Below are positions 14,599 to 22,286 of a stretch of 30,222 nucleotides of DNA, piece after piece. The notes below the pieces were generated by a model. That model had not been told where the DNA came from and ran no database searches. It worked only from the letters and a program-made list of their open reading frames with translations. A program made the translations under genes and the position numbers. How positions within the stretch are numbered: the stretch's first letter is position 1; each line of letters begins with the position of its first letter. The DNA is from a virus, in IMG/VR virus record IMGVR_UViG_3300046535_000186, positions 1 to 30,222 of that record. One strand, written 5' to 3'.

Positions 14599-15168
14599 AT
14601 GAAAAACTTCCTGCGCCTGTCCGGCGGCCTCGATGTGACCCGCCTGCTGCTGGCCATCCAGCGCCGGCCCGAACTCTGGAAGGAAGACACGTACCTGCGC
14701 GACTATCCGCAAGGCCCGTTCAACCAGATCGAAAGCATCATGCTCCGCTTCCCGGTCAAGACCGTGCACGAAACCGAGGAAGAGCTGCAGCGCCACCTGT
14801 CGACCTACGACCAGCATGAAAACGTGGACTATCCGGCGTACAAGCTGCTGCCCGAGGCGCGGCCCCTGGTGATGGACCTGATGACCTACGTCGGCGGCGA
14901 ACGCCTGGGCCGCGTGATGATCAACAAGATCGCCCCGGGCGGCGTGATCTACCCGCACCGGGACACAGCGGCCCATGCCGAGTACTACGACCGCTTCCAC
15001 ATCGTCCTGCAGAGCAAGCCAGGCGTGGTCTTCCGCGCCGGTGATGAGCAGGTCTACATGGCGCCCGGTGAAGTCTGGTGGTTCCAGAACGCCGAGGAAC
15101 ACGAAGTCATCAACAACAGCGCCGAAGACCGGATCCACATGGTCATCGACATCAGGACTTCGAAATGA
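14599..15168 (+). CDS. Aspartyl/asparaginyl beta-hydroxylase-like 2OG-Fe(II) dioxygenase
   Basis: This 189-aa protein has the double-stranded beta-helix signature of the aspartyl/asparaginyl beta-hydroxylase family. The iron triad is H120-R-D122 (VIYPHRDTAAH) and distal H168 (AEEHEVINN). R178, ten residues after the distal His, fits the 2-oxoglutarate-binding Arg. The family uses Fe(II), O2 and 2-oxoglutarate to hydroxylate Asp or Asn side chains. It is overlapped by ATGA with a GNAT acetyltransferase and lies among head and ejection genes, an unusual spot for an enzyme. The substrate is unknown. A capsid protein or a host protein are both possible. Confidence 0.85.
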   Translation: MKNFLRLSGGLDVTRLLLAIQRRPELWKEDTYLRDYPQGPFNQIESIMLRFPVKTVHETEEELQRHLSTYDQHENVDYPAYKLLPEARPLVMDLMTYVGGERLGRVMINKIAPGGVIYPHRDTAAHAEYYDRFHIVLQSKPGVVFRAGDEQVYMAPGEVWWFQNAEEHEVINNSAEDRIHMVIDIRTSK

Positions 15169-15620
15169 TCACCTGCCACGTCGAGTCTTTCGAAGAGCGC
15201 CTGGGCGAGCTGCAGGTGCTGCTGCCGCTGCATTACCGCGAGCTGGCCCTGAACCAGGACAAAGTCCCGCTGTCGCCGCGCTATGGCGATTACATCGACC
15301 GCGAGCGCGCGGGCGGCCTGCTGTTCGTCACCCTGCGCGACGCTGGCCAGCTGGTCGGCTACTTCATCGGCTTCATCGCCCCGGGCCTGCACTACAGCAC
15401 CTGCCTGACCTGCACGATGGACATTTTCTACGTCCACCCCGACAAGCGCACCGGCAGCGCGGGCGTGCGCATGTTCCGCTTCGTAGAGACCGAATTGAAG
15501 CGCCGCGGCGTGCAGCGGTGGTTCATGGGTTCGAAGGTGAGGGCGGACGCCAGCGCCCTGTTCAAGCGTATCGGGGCCGAGCCGGTCGAGACCTATTACA
15601 GCAAGTGGATCGGAGGATAA
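15165..15620 (+). CDS. GNAT-family N-acetyltransferase
   Basis: This 151-aa protein has the GNAT fold pattern: the N-terminal FEERLGELQVLLPLHYRELA, the strand pair GQLVGYFIGFI, then motif A DIFYVHPDKRTGSAGVRMFR with the acetyl-CoA pyrophosphate-binding loop KRTGSAG. Motif B is VQRWFMGSKV and the C-terminal pattern is ALFKRIGAEPVETYYSKWIG. Such enzymes transfer acetyl groups from acetyl-CoA to amines. It starts within the stop of the hydroxylase-like gene (ATGA), implying coordinated expression. Similar GNATs occur in several podoviral late operons, but substrates are not established. It may modify virion or host proteins. Confidence 0.87.
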   Translation: MITCHVESFEERLGELQVLLPLHYRELALNQDKVPLSPRYGDYIDRERAGGLLFVTLRDAGQLVGYFIGFIAPGLHYSTCLTCTMDIFYVHPDKRTGSAGVRMFRFVETELKRRGVQRWFMGSKVRADASALFKRIGAEPVETYYSKWIGG

Positions 15621-15624
15621 ACAT

Positions 15625-16356
15625 ATGGTTGCAGCAGCAGTAGTAGCGGGTTCGGTCGGCGGTGCGCTGATCAGCTCGAGCGCGGCTAAGAGCGCCGCCA
15701 ACACGCAGGCCGCCGCCGCCGACAAAGCCGGCGACATGGCGTATCAGCAGTATCTGCAGACCCGGGAAGACCAGGCGCCCTGGCGCGCGGCTGGCACCAC
15801 CGCGCTGTCGTCGCTGTCGGCGGGCCTGGCGCCGGGCGGCGACTTCACGAAGTCTTTCACCATGAACGACTTCCAGGCCGACCCGGGCTACCAGTTCCGC
15901 CTGGACCAGGGCAACAAGGCGATCACCAACGCGGCGGCCGCGCGCGGCGCAAGTTATTCGGGCGCCACCCTCAAGGCGCTGGACCGATTCAACAGCGACC
16001 AGGCCAGCCAGGAATACGGTGCGGCATACAGCCGCTACAACAACGACGTCACGACCCGTTTCAACCGGCTGGCCAGCCTCGCTGGTGTCGGTCAGACCGC
16101 GACGAACCAGACCCAAGCAGCCGGCCAGGCCTACACCGGCGCGGCCAGCGATGCGATCCAGAGCGCCGGCACTGCGCGCGCATCCGGATACGTCGGCACC
16201 GCCAACGCGGTGAACGGTGCAGTGGGCCAGATCGGCAATTACTACATGCTGAATTCGCTGCTGCCGAAGACCGCCGCGACCGCATCGGGCTATACGGCGC
16301 CGGATGTGTATTCCAGCGCCAGCGACGCCATTATCAACGCCTATTCTGGGAGGTAA
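15625..16356 (+). CDS. DNA ejection protein, P22 gp7 / 'DNA transfer protein p32' type
   Basis: The 243-aa product begins with a hydrophobic Ala/Gly-rich segment (VAAAVVAGSVGGALISSSAA), then AANTQAAAADKAGDMAYQQY and the ADPGYQFRLDQGNKAITNAA-AARG motif that marks this family. It is injected with the genome and helps DNA cross the cell envelope. The remainder is helical and Gln/Ala/Tyr-rich (YSRYNNDVTTRFNRLASLAG). It has GGAGG at 15611-15615 within the end of the preceding gene. It is the first of three consecutive ejection-type genes, matching the P22 order 7-20-16. Confidence 0.85.
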   Translation: MVAAAVVAGSVGGALISSSAAKSAANTQAAAADKAGDMAYQQYLQTREDQAPWRAAGTTALSSLSAGLAPGGDFTKSFTMNDFQADPGYQFRLDQGNKAITNAAAARGASYSGATLKALDRFNSDQASQEYGAAYSRYNNDVTTRFNRLASLAGVGQTATNQTQAAGQAYTGAASDAIQSAGTARASGYVGTANAVNGAVGQIGNYYMLNSLLPKTAATASGYTAPDVYSSASDAIINAYSGR

Positions 16357-16359
16357 CCC

Positions 16360-17793
16360 ATGCCGCAACCGCTTGTTGCACTCCAAACGACCAGCCCGCA
16401 GTTCGATGACCCGGTTAACCTGCAAGTCAAAGCCTATTCGCTGCGCAACCTGGCCAGCCAGGCGCAGGCGGCCGACCAGGCGCGCACCGATGACCAGGCC
16501 GCGCGCGCTGCCTTTGCGGCCAATCCCGATGATTCCAGCGCCCGCCTGTCGGCCCTGGCGGGCGTGTCGCCGGCCGCATACGCAGCCGAAGCGAAGCGCC
16601 AGGCGGATCTGGCCAAGACCGGCGCCGATACGCAGGCCAAGCAGCTCGAGACCGCGCACAAGAAAATCGACCTTGCCGGCCAGGCCTTCGGCTACGTGCG
16701 CCAGTTCCCGACCAAGGACAACGCGGTCAGCGCCGTGAACTGGCTGGGCCAGAACGGCGTGCTGTCGCCCGACCAGGTGAACGACCACCTGGCAAAGATC
16801 GACGCCGCCACCCCTGACCAGATTCAGGGACTGGCCACGCAGGCGTTCCAGTCAGCCGTGGCCGCGAAGGACCAGCTAAACAAGATCGAAACCAAGGATG
16901 CCGGCGGCCAGATCATCACGCAGGCGACCAATCCGATCACGAACCAGACCACCACACTGTCGACCCTGGCCAAGACCCAGAGCCCCGACAACATCGCCAC
17001 GAACCAGCGCATTGCGGCTGAGGGCGAGGCGAACCGCAAGAATGCTCTGGCGGTGCAGGACAAGATCACCGAGCGCGTGGGCAGCGGCGACGACACCGAA
17101 GCGAACATCGACCCGAAGCGGATGGCCTTCATGGTCGACCAGGCCCTGAAGGGCGACACCACCGTGTACCAGAACCTGGGGCGCGGTAAACAGGGCGCCG
17201 CGAACCTGCTGGCGCTGCGCGGTGCGGTCGCCGATGAAGCCCAGAAGCGCGGCCTGACCGGCGCCGACCTGGCCGCCATCAATGCCGACTACCAGGGCCA
17301 GAAGGCCGGTCTTCGCTCAGCGTCCCAAATCAGTGCGAAGGTCGAGAACGCCGGCGCCGAGGCCGACCAGCTCGCGCCGCTGGCGATCGAGGCCGGCCGC
17401 CAGGTCGCGCGCTCTGGCTTCCTGCCGTTCGGCCGTGCGCAGGTGATGTTCAACAACCAGACCAACGACCCGGCCATGAACAAGTTCGCGACCGCGAACA
17501 TCGGCCTGGCCACCGCCTACGCTGGCGCCATGGCACGCGGCGGCAAGGCTACCGTGACCGACAACGAGCACGCGCGCGAGCTGCTCAGCACCGCAAAAAG
17601 CCAGGAAGCGTACGAGGCGATCGTGTCGCAGATGCAGCAGGAAATCGCCGCCGCCAAGCGCGCGCCGAAGCAGGTGCGCGACAACCTGCGCAACGACATC
17701 AGCGGCAAGGGCCACGGCGCCGCGCCGGCCGCCTCGAGCGGCACGCCCTCCGACATCGCCGACCTGCTGAATAAATACGGCGGTGGCCAATGA
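16360..17793 (+). CDS. Ejection / internal virion protein (gp20- or gp16-like)
   Basis: This 477-aa protein is mostly helical with high Ala/Gln content and no signal peptide. The N-terminal region (LQVKAYSLRNLASQAQAADQ) and the pattern FAANPDDSSARLSALAGVSP resemble internal virion proteins of podoviruses. The C-terminal half carries LAPLAIEAGRQVARSGFLPF and MNKFATANIGLATAYAGAMA. The start has a near-ideal GGAGGTAA site. The stop overlaps the next gene by ATGA. Position as the second of three genes between gp7-like and gp10-like proteins supports an injected protein that assists DNA translocation. Which P22 counterpart it matches is unclear. Confidence 0.75.
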   Translation: MPQPLVALQTTSPQFDDPVNLQVKAYSLRNLASQAQAADQARTDDQAARAAFAANPDDSSARLSALAGVSPAAYAAEAKRQADLAKTGADTQAKQLETAHKKIDLAGQAFGYVRQFPTKDNAVSAVNWLGQNGVLSPDQVNDHLAKIDAATPDQIQGLATQAFQSAVAAKDQLNKIETKDAGGQIITQATNPITNQTTTLSTLAKTQSPDNIATNQRIAAEGEANRKNALAVQDKITERVGSGDDTEANIDPKRMAFMVDQALKGDTTVYQNLGRGKQGAANLLALRGAVADEAQKRGLTGADLAAINADYQGQKAGLRSASQISAKVENAGAEADQLAPLAIEAGRQVARSGFLPFGRAQVMFNNQTNDPAMNKFATANIGLATAYAGAMARGGKATVTDNEHARELLSTAKSQEAYEAIVSQMQQEIAAAKRAPKQVRDNLRNDISGKGHGAAPAASSGTPSDIADLLNKYGGGQ

Positions 17794-19745
17794 GCGACCG
17801 CGAACAGCTTTACACCGCGCTGCGCAATGCCGACAAGGCCGGCGACACCGCAGCGGCGAAGCGGCTGGCCGAGTACATCAAGGCGCTGCCGGCGGAAGGC
17901 GACAGCAAGCAGGCGGCCGAGAAGTCGGCAGGCGATCAGGTGCCGGGCGGTGGCCAGGCCGGCAACCGCAACGTCGGCAAGCCCGAGACCAACACCGATA
18001 CCATTCTGCAGCGCATCGCCGGCCTGGCTGAACCTGTCCTGACGATGGCCAGCAGCGCGGTCGCGGCGCCGGTCGGCGCACTCGCTGCCGTCAGCAAGAC
18101 CATCAAGGATGGGAAGTACGGCCAGCAGGACCAGGCGGCGGAAGACTTCGGCGGCAAGGTGGCGCAATCCCTGACCTACCAGCCGCGCACGCAGACCGGC
18201 GCCAACCTGGCGCAGCTGGTCGGCCACGTCGCCGAGCGGTCGGGCGTGGCCGGCCTGGCGCTGCCCGAGCTGAACGCCGCAGCGAACGCCACCGGGAACG
18301 CTGCGCGCGCCGTGCGCGGTGCTGCCGAAGCCACCGCGGCCACGCAGAACGCCGCCGACGCGGCGATCGCTGCCGGCAAGGGCCCGAGCCTACGCGACCT
18401 GGTGCGCGCACCATCCCAGTTGTCCGGTGTTGGTGCCGCCGAAGCGTCGCAGGCTACCCAGCGCGCCGCGCGCGCCGCTGCGCTGCCGGCCCCGATCCAG
18501 CTGACGAAGGGCCAGCTGACGCGCGACCGCACGCAGGTCGCCTTCGAGCGCGAGACCGCAAAGCAGAAGGAAGGCGCACCGCTTGCCGCGCACTATGAGG
18601 ACCAGAACGCCACCTTCGGCCAGAACCTGGACGCCTACGCCGACCAGACTGGCGCGCAGGCCAGCACCCCGCGATCTGTCGGGAAGTCGGTGGTGGCCGC
18701 CCTGGAAGCGAAGGATACGGCCAAAAAAGCAGAGATCCGCGACCTGTACCAGAAGGCGCGCGACAACGGTGAAATGCAGGCGCCGGTGGACGTTTCCGCC
18801 CTGGCCGACTGGATCCAGAAAAATAAGGGCAAGGATAAGCTGGCACCGATCATCAGCACCATCGAAAGCGAACTCAAGCAGAACGCCAAGGTGCAAGGCG
18901 GCGGTATGGACCCGCTGACCCTGACCCAGCGCCCGGCGCGCACGGTGATGACGCTGGACGCATCCGAAGACCTGCGCCAGGCGATCAACAAGCTGGCCGA
19001 GCCCGGCACGCCGAACGTCGTGTTCGGTAAGGAAGCCAAGGGCTTGATCGACGCTGCGCAGGAAGGCAAGGGCGGCGACCTGTTCAAGCAGGCCCGGCGC
19101 GCTTACGAGAACTACAGCAACGAGTTCACGAACCGCCACGTGGTCGACAAGCTGCTGAGCACGAAGCCGGGTACTAACGACCGCGCTGTGGCCTATGAGG
19201 ACGTGCTTAAGCACTCGATCCTGAACGGCAGCACCGACGACGTAAGCCACTTGTTCCGCGTACTCGAGGCGCACCCGGCCGGGATGGATCCGGCAGTCGT
19301 GGAAGCCGGCCAGCAGGCCGCGAAAGACCTGCGCGGCGCCGTCATCAACCACATCAAGGACGAAATGCAGAAGAACCTGAATGTGGACAGCACCGGCACG
19401 CGCACCGGCTCGCCAGCCAAGATCGACGCCCTGGTGCGCGAGCTGGACAAGGACGGCAAGCTGGACGTGATCTTCGGGAAGAAGGGCGCCGAGCAGATCC
19501 GCGACCTGCGCGACGTGGCGATCGACATCTATACCAGCCCGAGCGGCACCGTGAATAGCTCGAACACCGCCAGTGCGCTGCTACGCAAGCTGGACGACGT
19601 GGCCGCCTACGCCAAGTCGGTTCCGGTTGCCGGCAAGGCGGCCAAGTACATGGCCGACCAGATCAAATCCGCGAACACGCGCCGCAAGGTACGCGACGCG
19701 ATCAATCCGAACTTGAAAGACCTGGCAGGGAAGGGGGGCGACTGA
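17790..19745 (+). CDS. Large ejection / internal virion protein (gp16-like by position)
   Basis: The 651-aa protein is the third and largest ejection-type gene. The N-terminus (LYTALRNADKAGDTAAAKRL, then AEYIKALPAEGD) is a helical segment seen in several internal virion proteins. A hydrophobic stretch (AEPVLTMASSAVAAPVGALA, about residues 82-105) could interact with membranes. The rest is charged and helical, including DLRQAINKLAEPGTPNVVFG and LFKQARRAYENYSNEFTNRH. I see no lysozyme-like catalytic motif. It overlaps the previous gene by ATGA and shares a TGATG overlap with gp10-like. P22 gp16 is 609 aa, similar in size and role (forming a pore during DNA entry), but the homology is by position only. 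Confidence 0.75.
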   Translation: MSDREQLYTALRNADKAGDTAAAKRLAEYIKALPAEGDSKQAAEKSAGDQVPGGGQAGNRNVGKPETNTDTILQRIAGLAEPVLTMASSAVAAPVGALAAVSKTIKDGKYGQQDQAAEDFGGKVAQSLTYQPRTQTGANLAQLVGHVAERSGVAGLALPELNAAANATGNAARAVRGAAEATAATQNAADAAIAAGKGPSLRDLVRAPSQLSGVGAAEASQATQRAARAAALPAPIQLTKGQLTRDRTQVAFERETAKQKEGAPLAAHYEDQNATFGQNLDAYADQTGAQASTPRSVGKSVVAALEAKDTAKKAEIRDLYQKARDNGEMQAPVDVSALADWIQKNKGKDKLAPIISTIESELKQNAKVQGGGMDPLTLTQRPARTVMTLDASEDLRQAINKLAEPGTPNVVFGKEAKGLIDAAQEGKGGDLFKQARRAYENYSNEFTNRHVVDKLLSTKPGTNDRAVAYEDVLKHSILNGSTDDVSHLFRVLEAHPAGMDPAVVEAGQQAAKDLRGAVINHIKDEMQKNLNVDSTGTRTGSPAKIDALVRELDKDGKLDVIFGKKGAEQIRDLRDVAIDIYTSPSGTVNSSNTASALLRKLDDVAAYAKSVPVAGKAAKYMADQIKSANTRRKVRDAINPNLKDLAGKGGD

Positions 19746-21169
19746 TGGCGCAAATTCCATTCGTCGGTGCATCCTACCGTGAGCGCTCGCGCAACCTGGA
19801 CGCGCAGGCTTGCATCAACCTGTTCCCGGTGCTGGGCGAATCCGGCACCAGCAAGGGACCGGTCGCGCTGTACAGCACACCCGGCACGCGCCCATTCGTC
19901 ACGCTGGCCGATGGTCCGGTGCGTGCCATGTACCCGCCAACCGACGGCGGCAGCCTGATCGTGGTCGCTGGGCCGCGAGTGTATCGCGTGAGCCCTGCCG
20001 GCGTCGCCACGATCGTAAGCGGCATTGATAGCGACAGTGGGCTGGTCAGCATCACCGACAACGGCACGCAGGCGGTTTTGGTCACCGGTCGCAGCGGCTA
20101 TGTGCTGGACCTGATTACCAACGCGCTGACCAAGATCGTAGACGACGCCTTCTATGGGGCCGACTTCGTTGCCATTCTCGACACCTTCGCCATTTTCAAC
20201 CGGCCTGACACCAACCAGTTCTACATTTCAGGGTCGAACGCTATCACCTTCGATGCGCTCGACTTTGCCAGCGCAGAAACCAACTTCGAACCGATCGTTC
20301 GACACATCGTAAGCCACGGCGAACTGGTGATTTTCAAGCAGACAGTCACCGAAATCTGGCGCGCATCGGGCGACCCTGACTTCCCGTTTGCGAAGGATGC
20401 CAACGCCGCGATCGAGCAGGGATGCAGCGCGCCCTGGTCGGTGGTCAGGATGGACAACAGCGTGTTCTGGCTGGGATCGAACACCGACGGCGGCGGCATG
20501 GTCTGGCGCCTGAACGGCTACACGCCCGCGCGCGTGTCGACCGATGCCATTGAATACGCGATCGCGAGCTATGGCGATGTTTCCGACGCCGTGGCCTACG
20601 CCTACCAGCAGGAGGGCCACACGTTTTACGTGCTGACGTTCCCGCGTGCTGGCGCAACCTGGTGCTATGACGTCGCCACGCAGATGTGGCACCAGCGCGC
20701 CTACCTCGACCCGGCCACCGGCATACTCGGCCGCCACCGATCGAACTGCCACTCCTTCTACGCCGGCATGCACCTGGTCGGCGACTACCAGACCGGCTCC
20801 CTGTACGTGCTGGATCTGGACTACCACTACGACGGCACCGACCCGATGCCATCGATTCGGGCGGCGGCCCATATCGCCGTCCCAGATTACCAGTGGATCA
20901 TTCACCATTGCCTGCAGGTCGATCTGGAAGTGGGGGAGTCTGACCAGGACGGCCAGGGTAGCGCCCCTGTGGCGCTTCTGGATTGGTCGGATGATAGCGG
21001 CCGAACTTGGAGCAACAAGCATCCAGCCAGCATGGGCCTGACTGGCAACTACCAGAAGCGCGTGCGCTGGATGCGCCTGGGCCGAGCGCGCTCGCGTGTG
21101 TACCGCATCACCATCACCGACCCGGTGCGCCGCACGATCATCGGCGCCGCGCTAAATCCGGAGGGCTGA
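19745..21169 (+). CDS. Packaged DNA stabilization protein, P22 gp10-like
   Basis: This 474-aa protein matches the P22 gp10 family (472 aa), a ring that caps gp4 below the portal and holds the DNA in the head. Family features are the N-terminal VGASYRERSRNLDAQACINL, the pattern ALYSTPGTRPFV, then beta-propeller-like repeats. Conserved segments include FAIFNRPDTNQFYISGSNAI, EIWRASGDPDFPFAKDANAA, GCSAPWSVVRMDNSVFWLGS and the C-terminal VRWMRLGRARSRVYRITITD. The TGATG overlap with the upstream ejection gene suggests translational reinitiation. Confidence is high because length, order and motifs agree. Confidence 0.92.
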   Translation: MAQIPFVGASYRERSRNLDAQACINLFPVLGESGTSKGPVALYSTPGTRPFVTLADGPVRAMYPPTDGGSLIVVAGPRVYRVSPAGVATIVSGIDSDSGLVSITDNGTQAVLVTGRSGYVLDLITNALTKIVDDAFYGADFVAILDTFAIFNRPDTNQFYISGSNAITFDALDFASAETNFEPIVRHIVSHGELVIFKQTVTEIWRASGDPDFPFAKDANAAIEQGCSAPWSVVRMDNSVFWLGSNTDGGGMVWRLNGYTPARVSTDAIEYAIASYGDVSDAVAYAYQQEGHTFYVLTFPRAGATWCYDVATQMWHQRAYLDPATGILGRHRSNCHSFYAGMHLVGDYQTGSLYVLDLDYHYDGTDPMPSIRAAAHIAVPDYQWIIHHCLQVDLEVGESDQDGQGSAPVALLDWSDDSGRTWSNKHPASMGLTGNYQKRVRWMRLGRARSRVYRITITDPVRRTIIGAALNPEG

Positions 21170-21172
21170 CGC

Positions 21173-21898
21173 ATGCCGTCGAAACTGAATCTGTTTCCGG
21201 CGCATGTGGCAATCGGCGCAGTCCAGCAGGACGGCAGCGTGCTGATGTCCCCCGAGTTTGCCCGCGCGCTGTCTAGCCTGATGGTGCGGGTCGGCGGTCC
21301 TAGCGCCTTGAGCCTGGATGAAATCACCGTTCTGTTCGGTAGCGAACCAACCGCCGCCGCTGCCGTTGGCGACCTGTCCAACGACGTCGCCCAGCTTGCG
21401 CAGCAGGTCGCCGGCAATCAGGAGTTCACTGCGCGCATGGCTCACCTCGAGCGGCGCGTGGAAGACTTGGCGCGGCTGGTGAATTCAACCGGCCCGACGC
21501 CGATCGATTGGGAGCACCCGGGCCGCCTGGGCGACAAGACGCCGAACAGCGCGCGCGTGACCACGCTGAACAAGATCACCTTCACCCAGCCGGCGACGGC
21601 CGCCACGTTCACCCTGTCCGATGGAAAGACCTTCACCGCCACCAATTCGATCGCCCTAGCCGGCGTCGACGGCAAGACCCTGACCCTATCGAACACGCTG
21701 GGCTTTTCCGGCACCGATGGCGCCTTCCTGAACATCGGCACGGGCGGCACGCTGGGAAGCGCTGCCTATGCGTCGTCGGGATCGTTTGCAGCGCGCACGA
21801 ACACCGCCCTGGCGCCAGTGGCCACTGATGCCGCCAGCACGCAGGCCCTGGCCAACAGCATGCGCGCCGCGCTGCTGTCGGTCGGCATCGGTACGTAA
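21173..21898 (+). CDS. Tail needle- or fibre-like protein (gp26 position)
   Basis: This 241-aa protein follows gp10-like, where P22 has the tail needle gp26 (233 aa). The N-terminus (LNLFPAHVAIGAVQQDGSVL) may dock to the tail. Residues about 60-105 form heptads of a trimeric coiled coil (VGDLSNDVAQLAQQVAGNQE, then MAHLERRVEDLARLV). Residues about 130-195 are short beta repeats (FTLSDGKTFTATNSIAL, KTLTLSNTLGFSGTD), as in tail fibres. The C-terminus (GSFAARTNTALAPVATDAAS) is helical. It could be a needle that plugs the tail, or a short central fibre. The coiled coil favours the first and the beta repeats the second. Confidence 0.68.
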   Translation: MPSKLNLFPAHVAIGAVQQDGSVLMSPEFARALSSLMVRVGGPSALSLDEITVLFGSEPTAAAAVGDLSNDVAQLAQQVAGNQEFTARMAHLERRVEDLARLVNSTGPTPIDWEHPGRLGDKTPNSARVTTLNKITFTQPATAATFTLSDGKTFTATNSIALAGVDGKTLTLSNTLGFSGTDGAFLNIGTGGTLGSAAYASSGSFAARTNTALAPVATDAASTQALANSMRAALLSVGIGT

Positions 21899-21946
21899 TC
21901 GCAGCACCCCGCCCCATCGGGCTTTCATCAAGAGGAAAGAAGAACT

Positions 21947-22276
21947 ATGACCATCCAAAACTACATTCACGACGGCAGCACCCTGTCAGCAGCTGCGGCT
22001 GTTCAGGGCGTTGCCGTCCCTGCGCTGACGAAGCGAATTATCCGCGCTGCCCTGCTGTGCAACTCGAGCGCGGCGCCGATCGCCGCTTCGGTCTACCTGG
22101 TGCCGGCCGGCGGGAATCCAGACGCGACCAACATCATGATCAGCGCGCGCACGATTTCGCCGGGCGAATCGTACCCCTGCCCCGAACTGGTGAACCAGGG
22201 CGTGAACGCGGGCGGGTCGGTGCAGGCGCTGGGCGCCGGTCTGACCTTCAAGTACTCGGCCACCGACATCGCGTAA
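21947..22276 (+). CDS. Small beta-sandwich structural protein
   Basis: The 109-aa protein has a recurrent phage pattern in which RIIRAALLCNSSAAPIAASV is followed by YLVPAGG, TNIMISARTISPGESYPCPE and LVNQGVNAGGSVQALG. Such small beta proteins next to tailspike or fibre genes are probably virion components, possibly adaptor or decoration. It is preceded by a purine-rich site (AGAGGAAAGAAG). It lies between the needle-like gene and the tailspike. Function is not established. Confidence 0.65.
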   Translation: MTIQNYIHDGSTLSAAAAVQGVAVPALTKRIIRAALLCNSSAAPIAASVYLVPAGGNPDATNIMISARTISPGESYPCPELVNQGVNAGGSVQALGAGLTFKYSATDIA

Positions 22277-22286
22277 GGGGAACCAC

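Noticed and set aside
15562-16788. 408-aa antisense frame over ejection genes
   Set aside because: It spans boundaries of three sense genes with good ribosome-binding sites and coupled starts. This is a typical shadow frame.
21911-21922. Terminator between needle-like gene and small beta protein
   Set aside because: The stem is only four base pairs (GCCC/GGGC) with three T, too weak to support.
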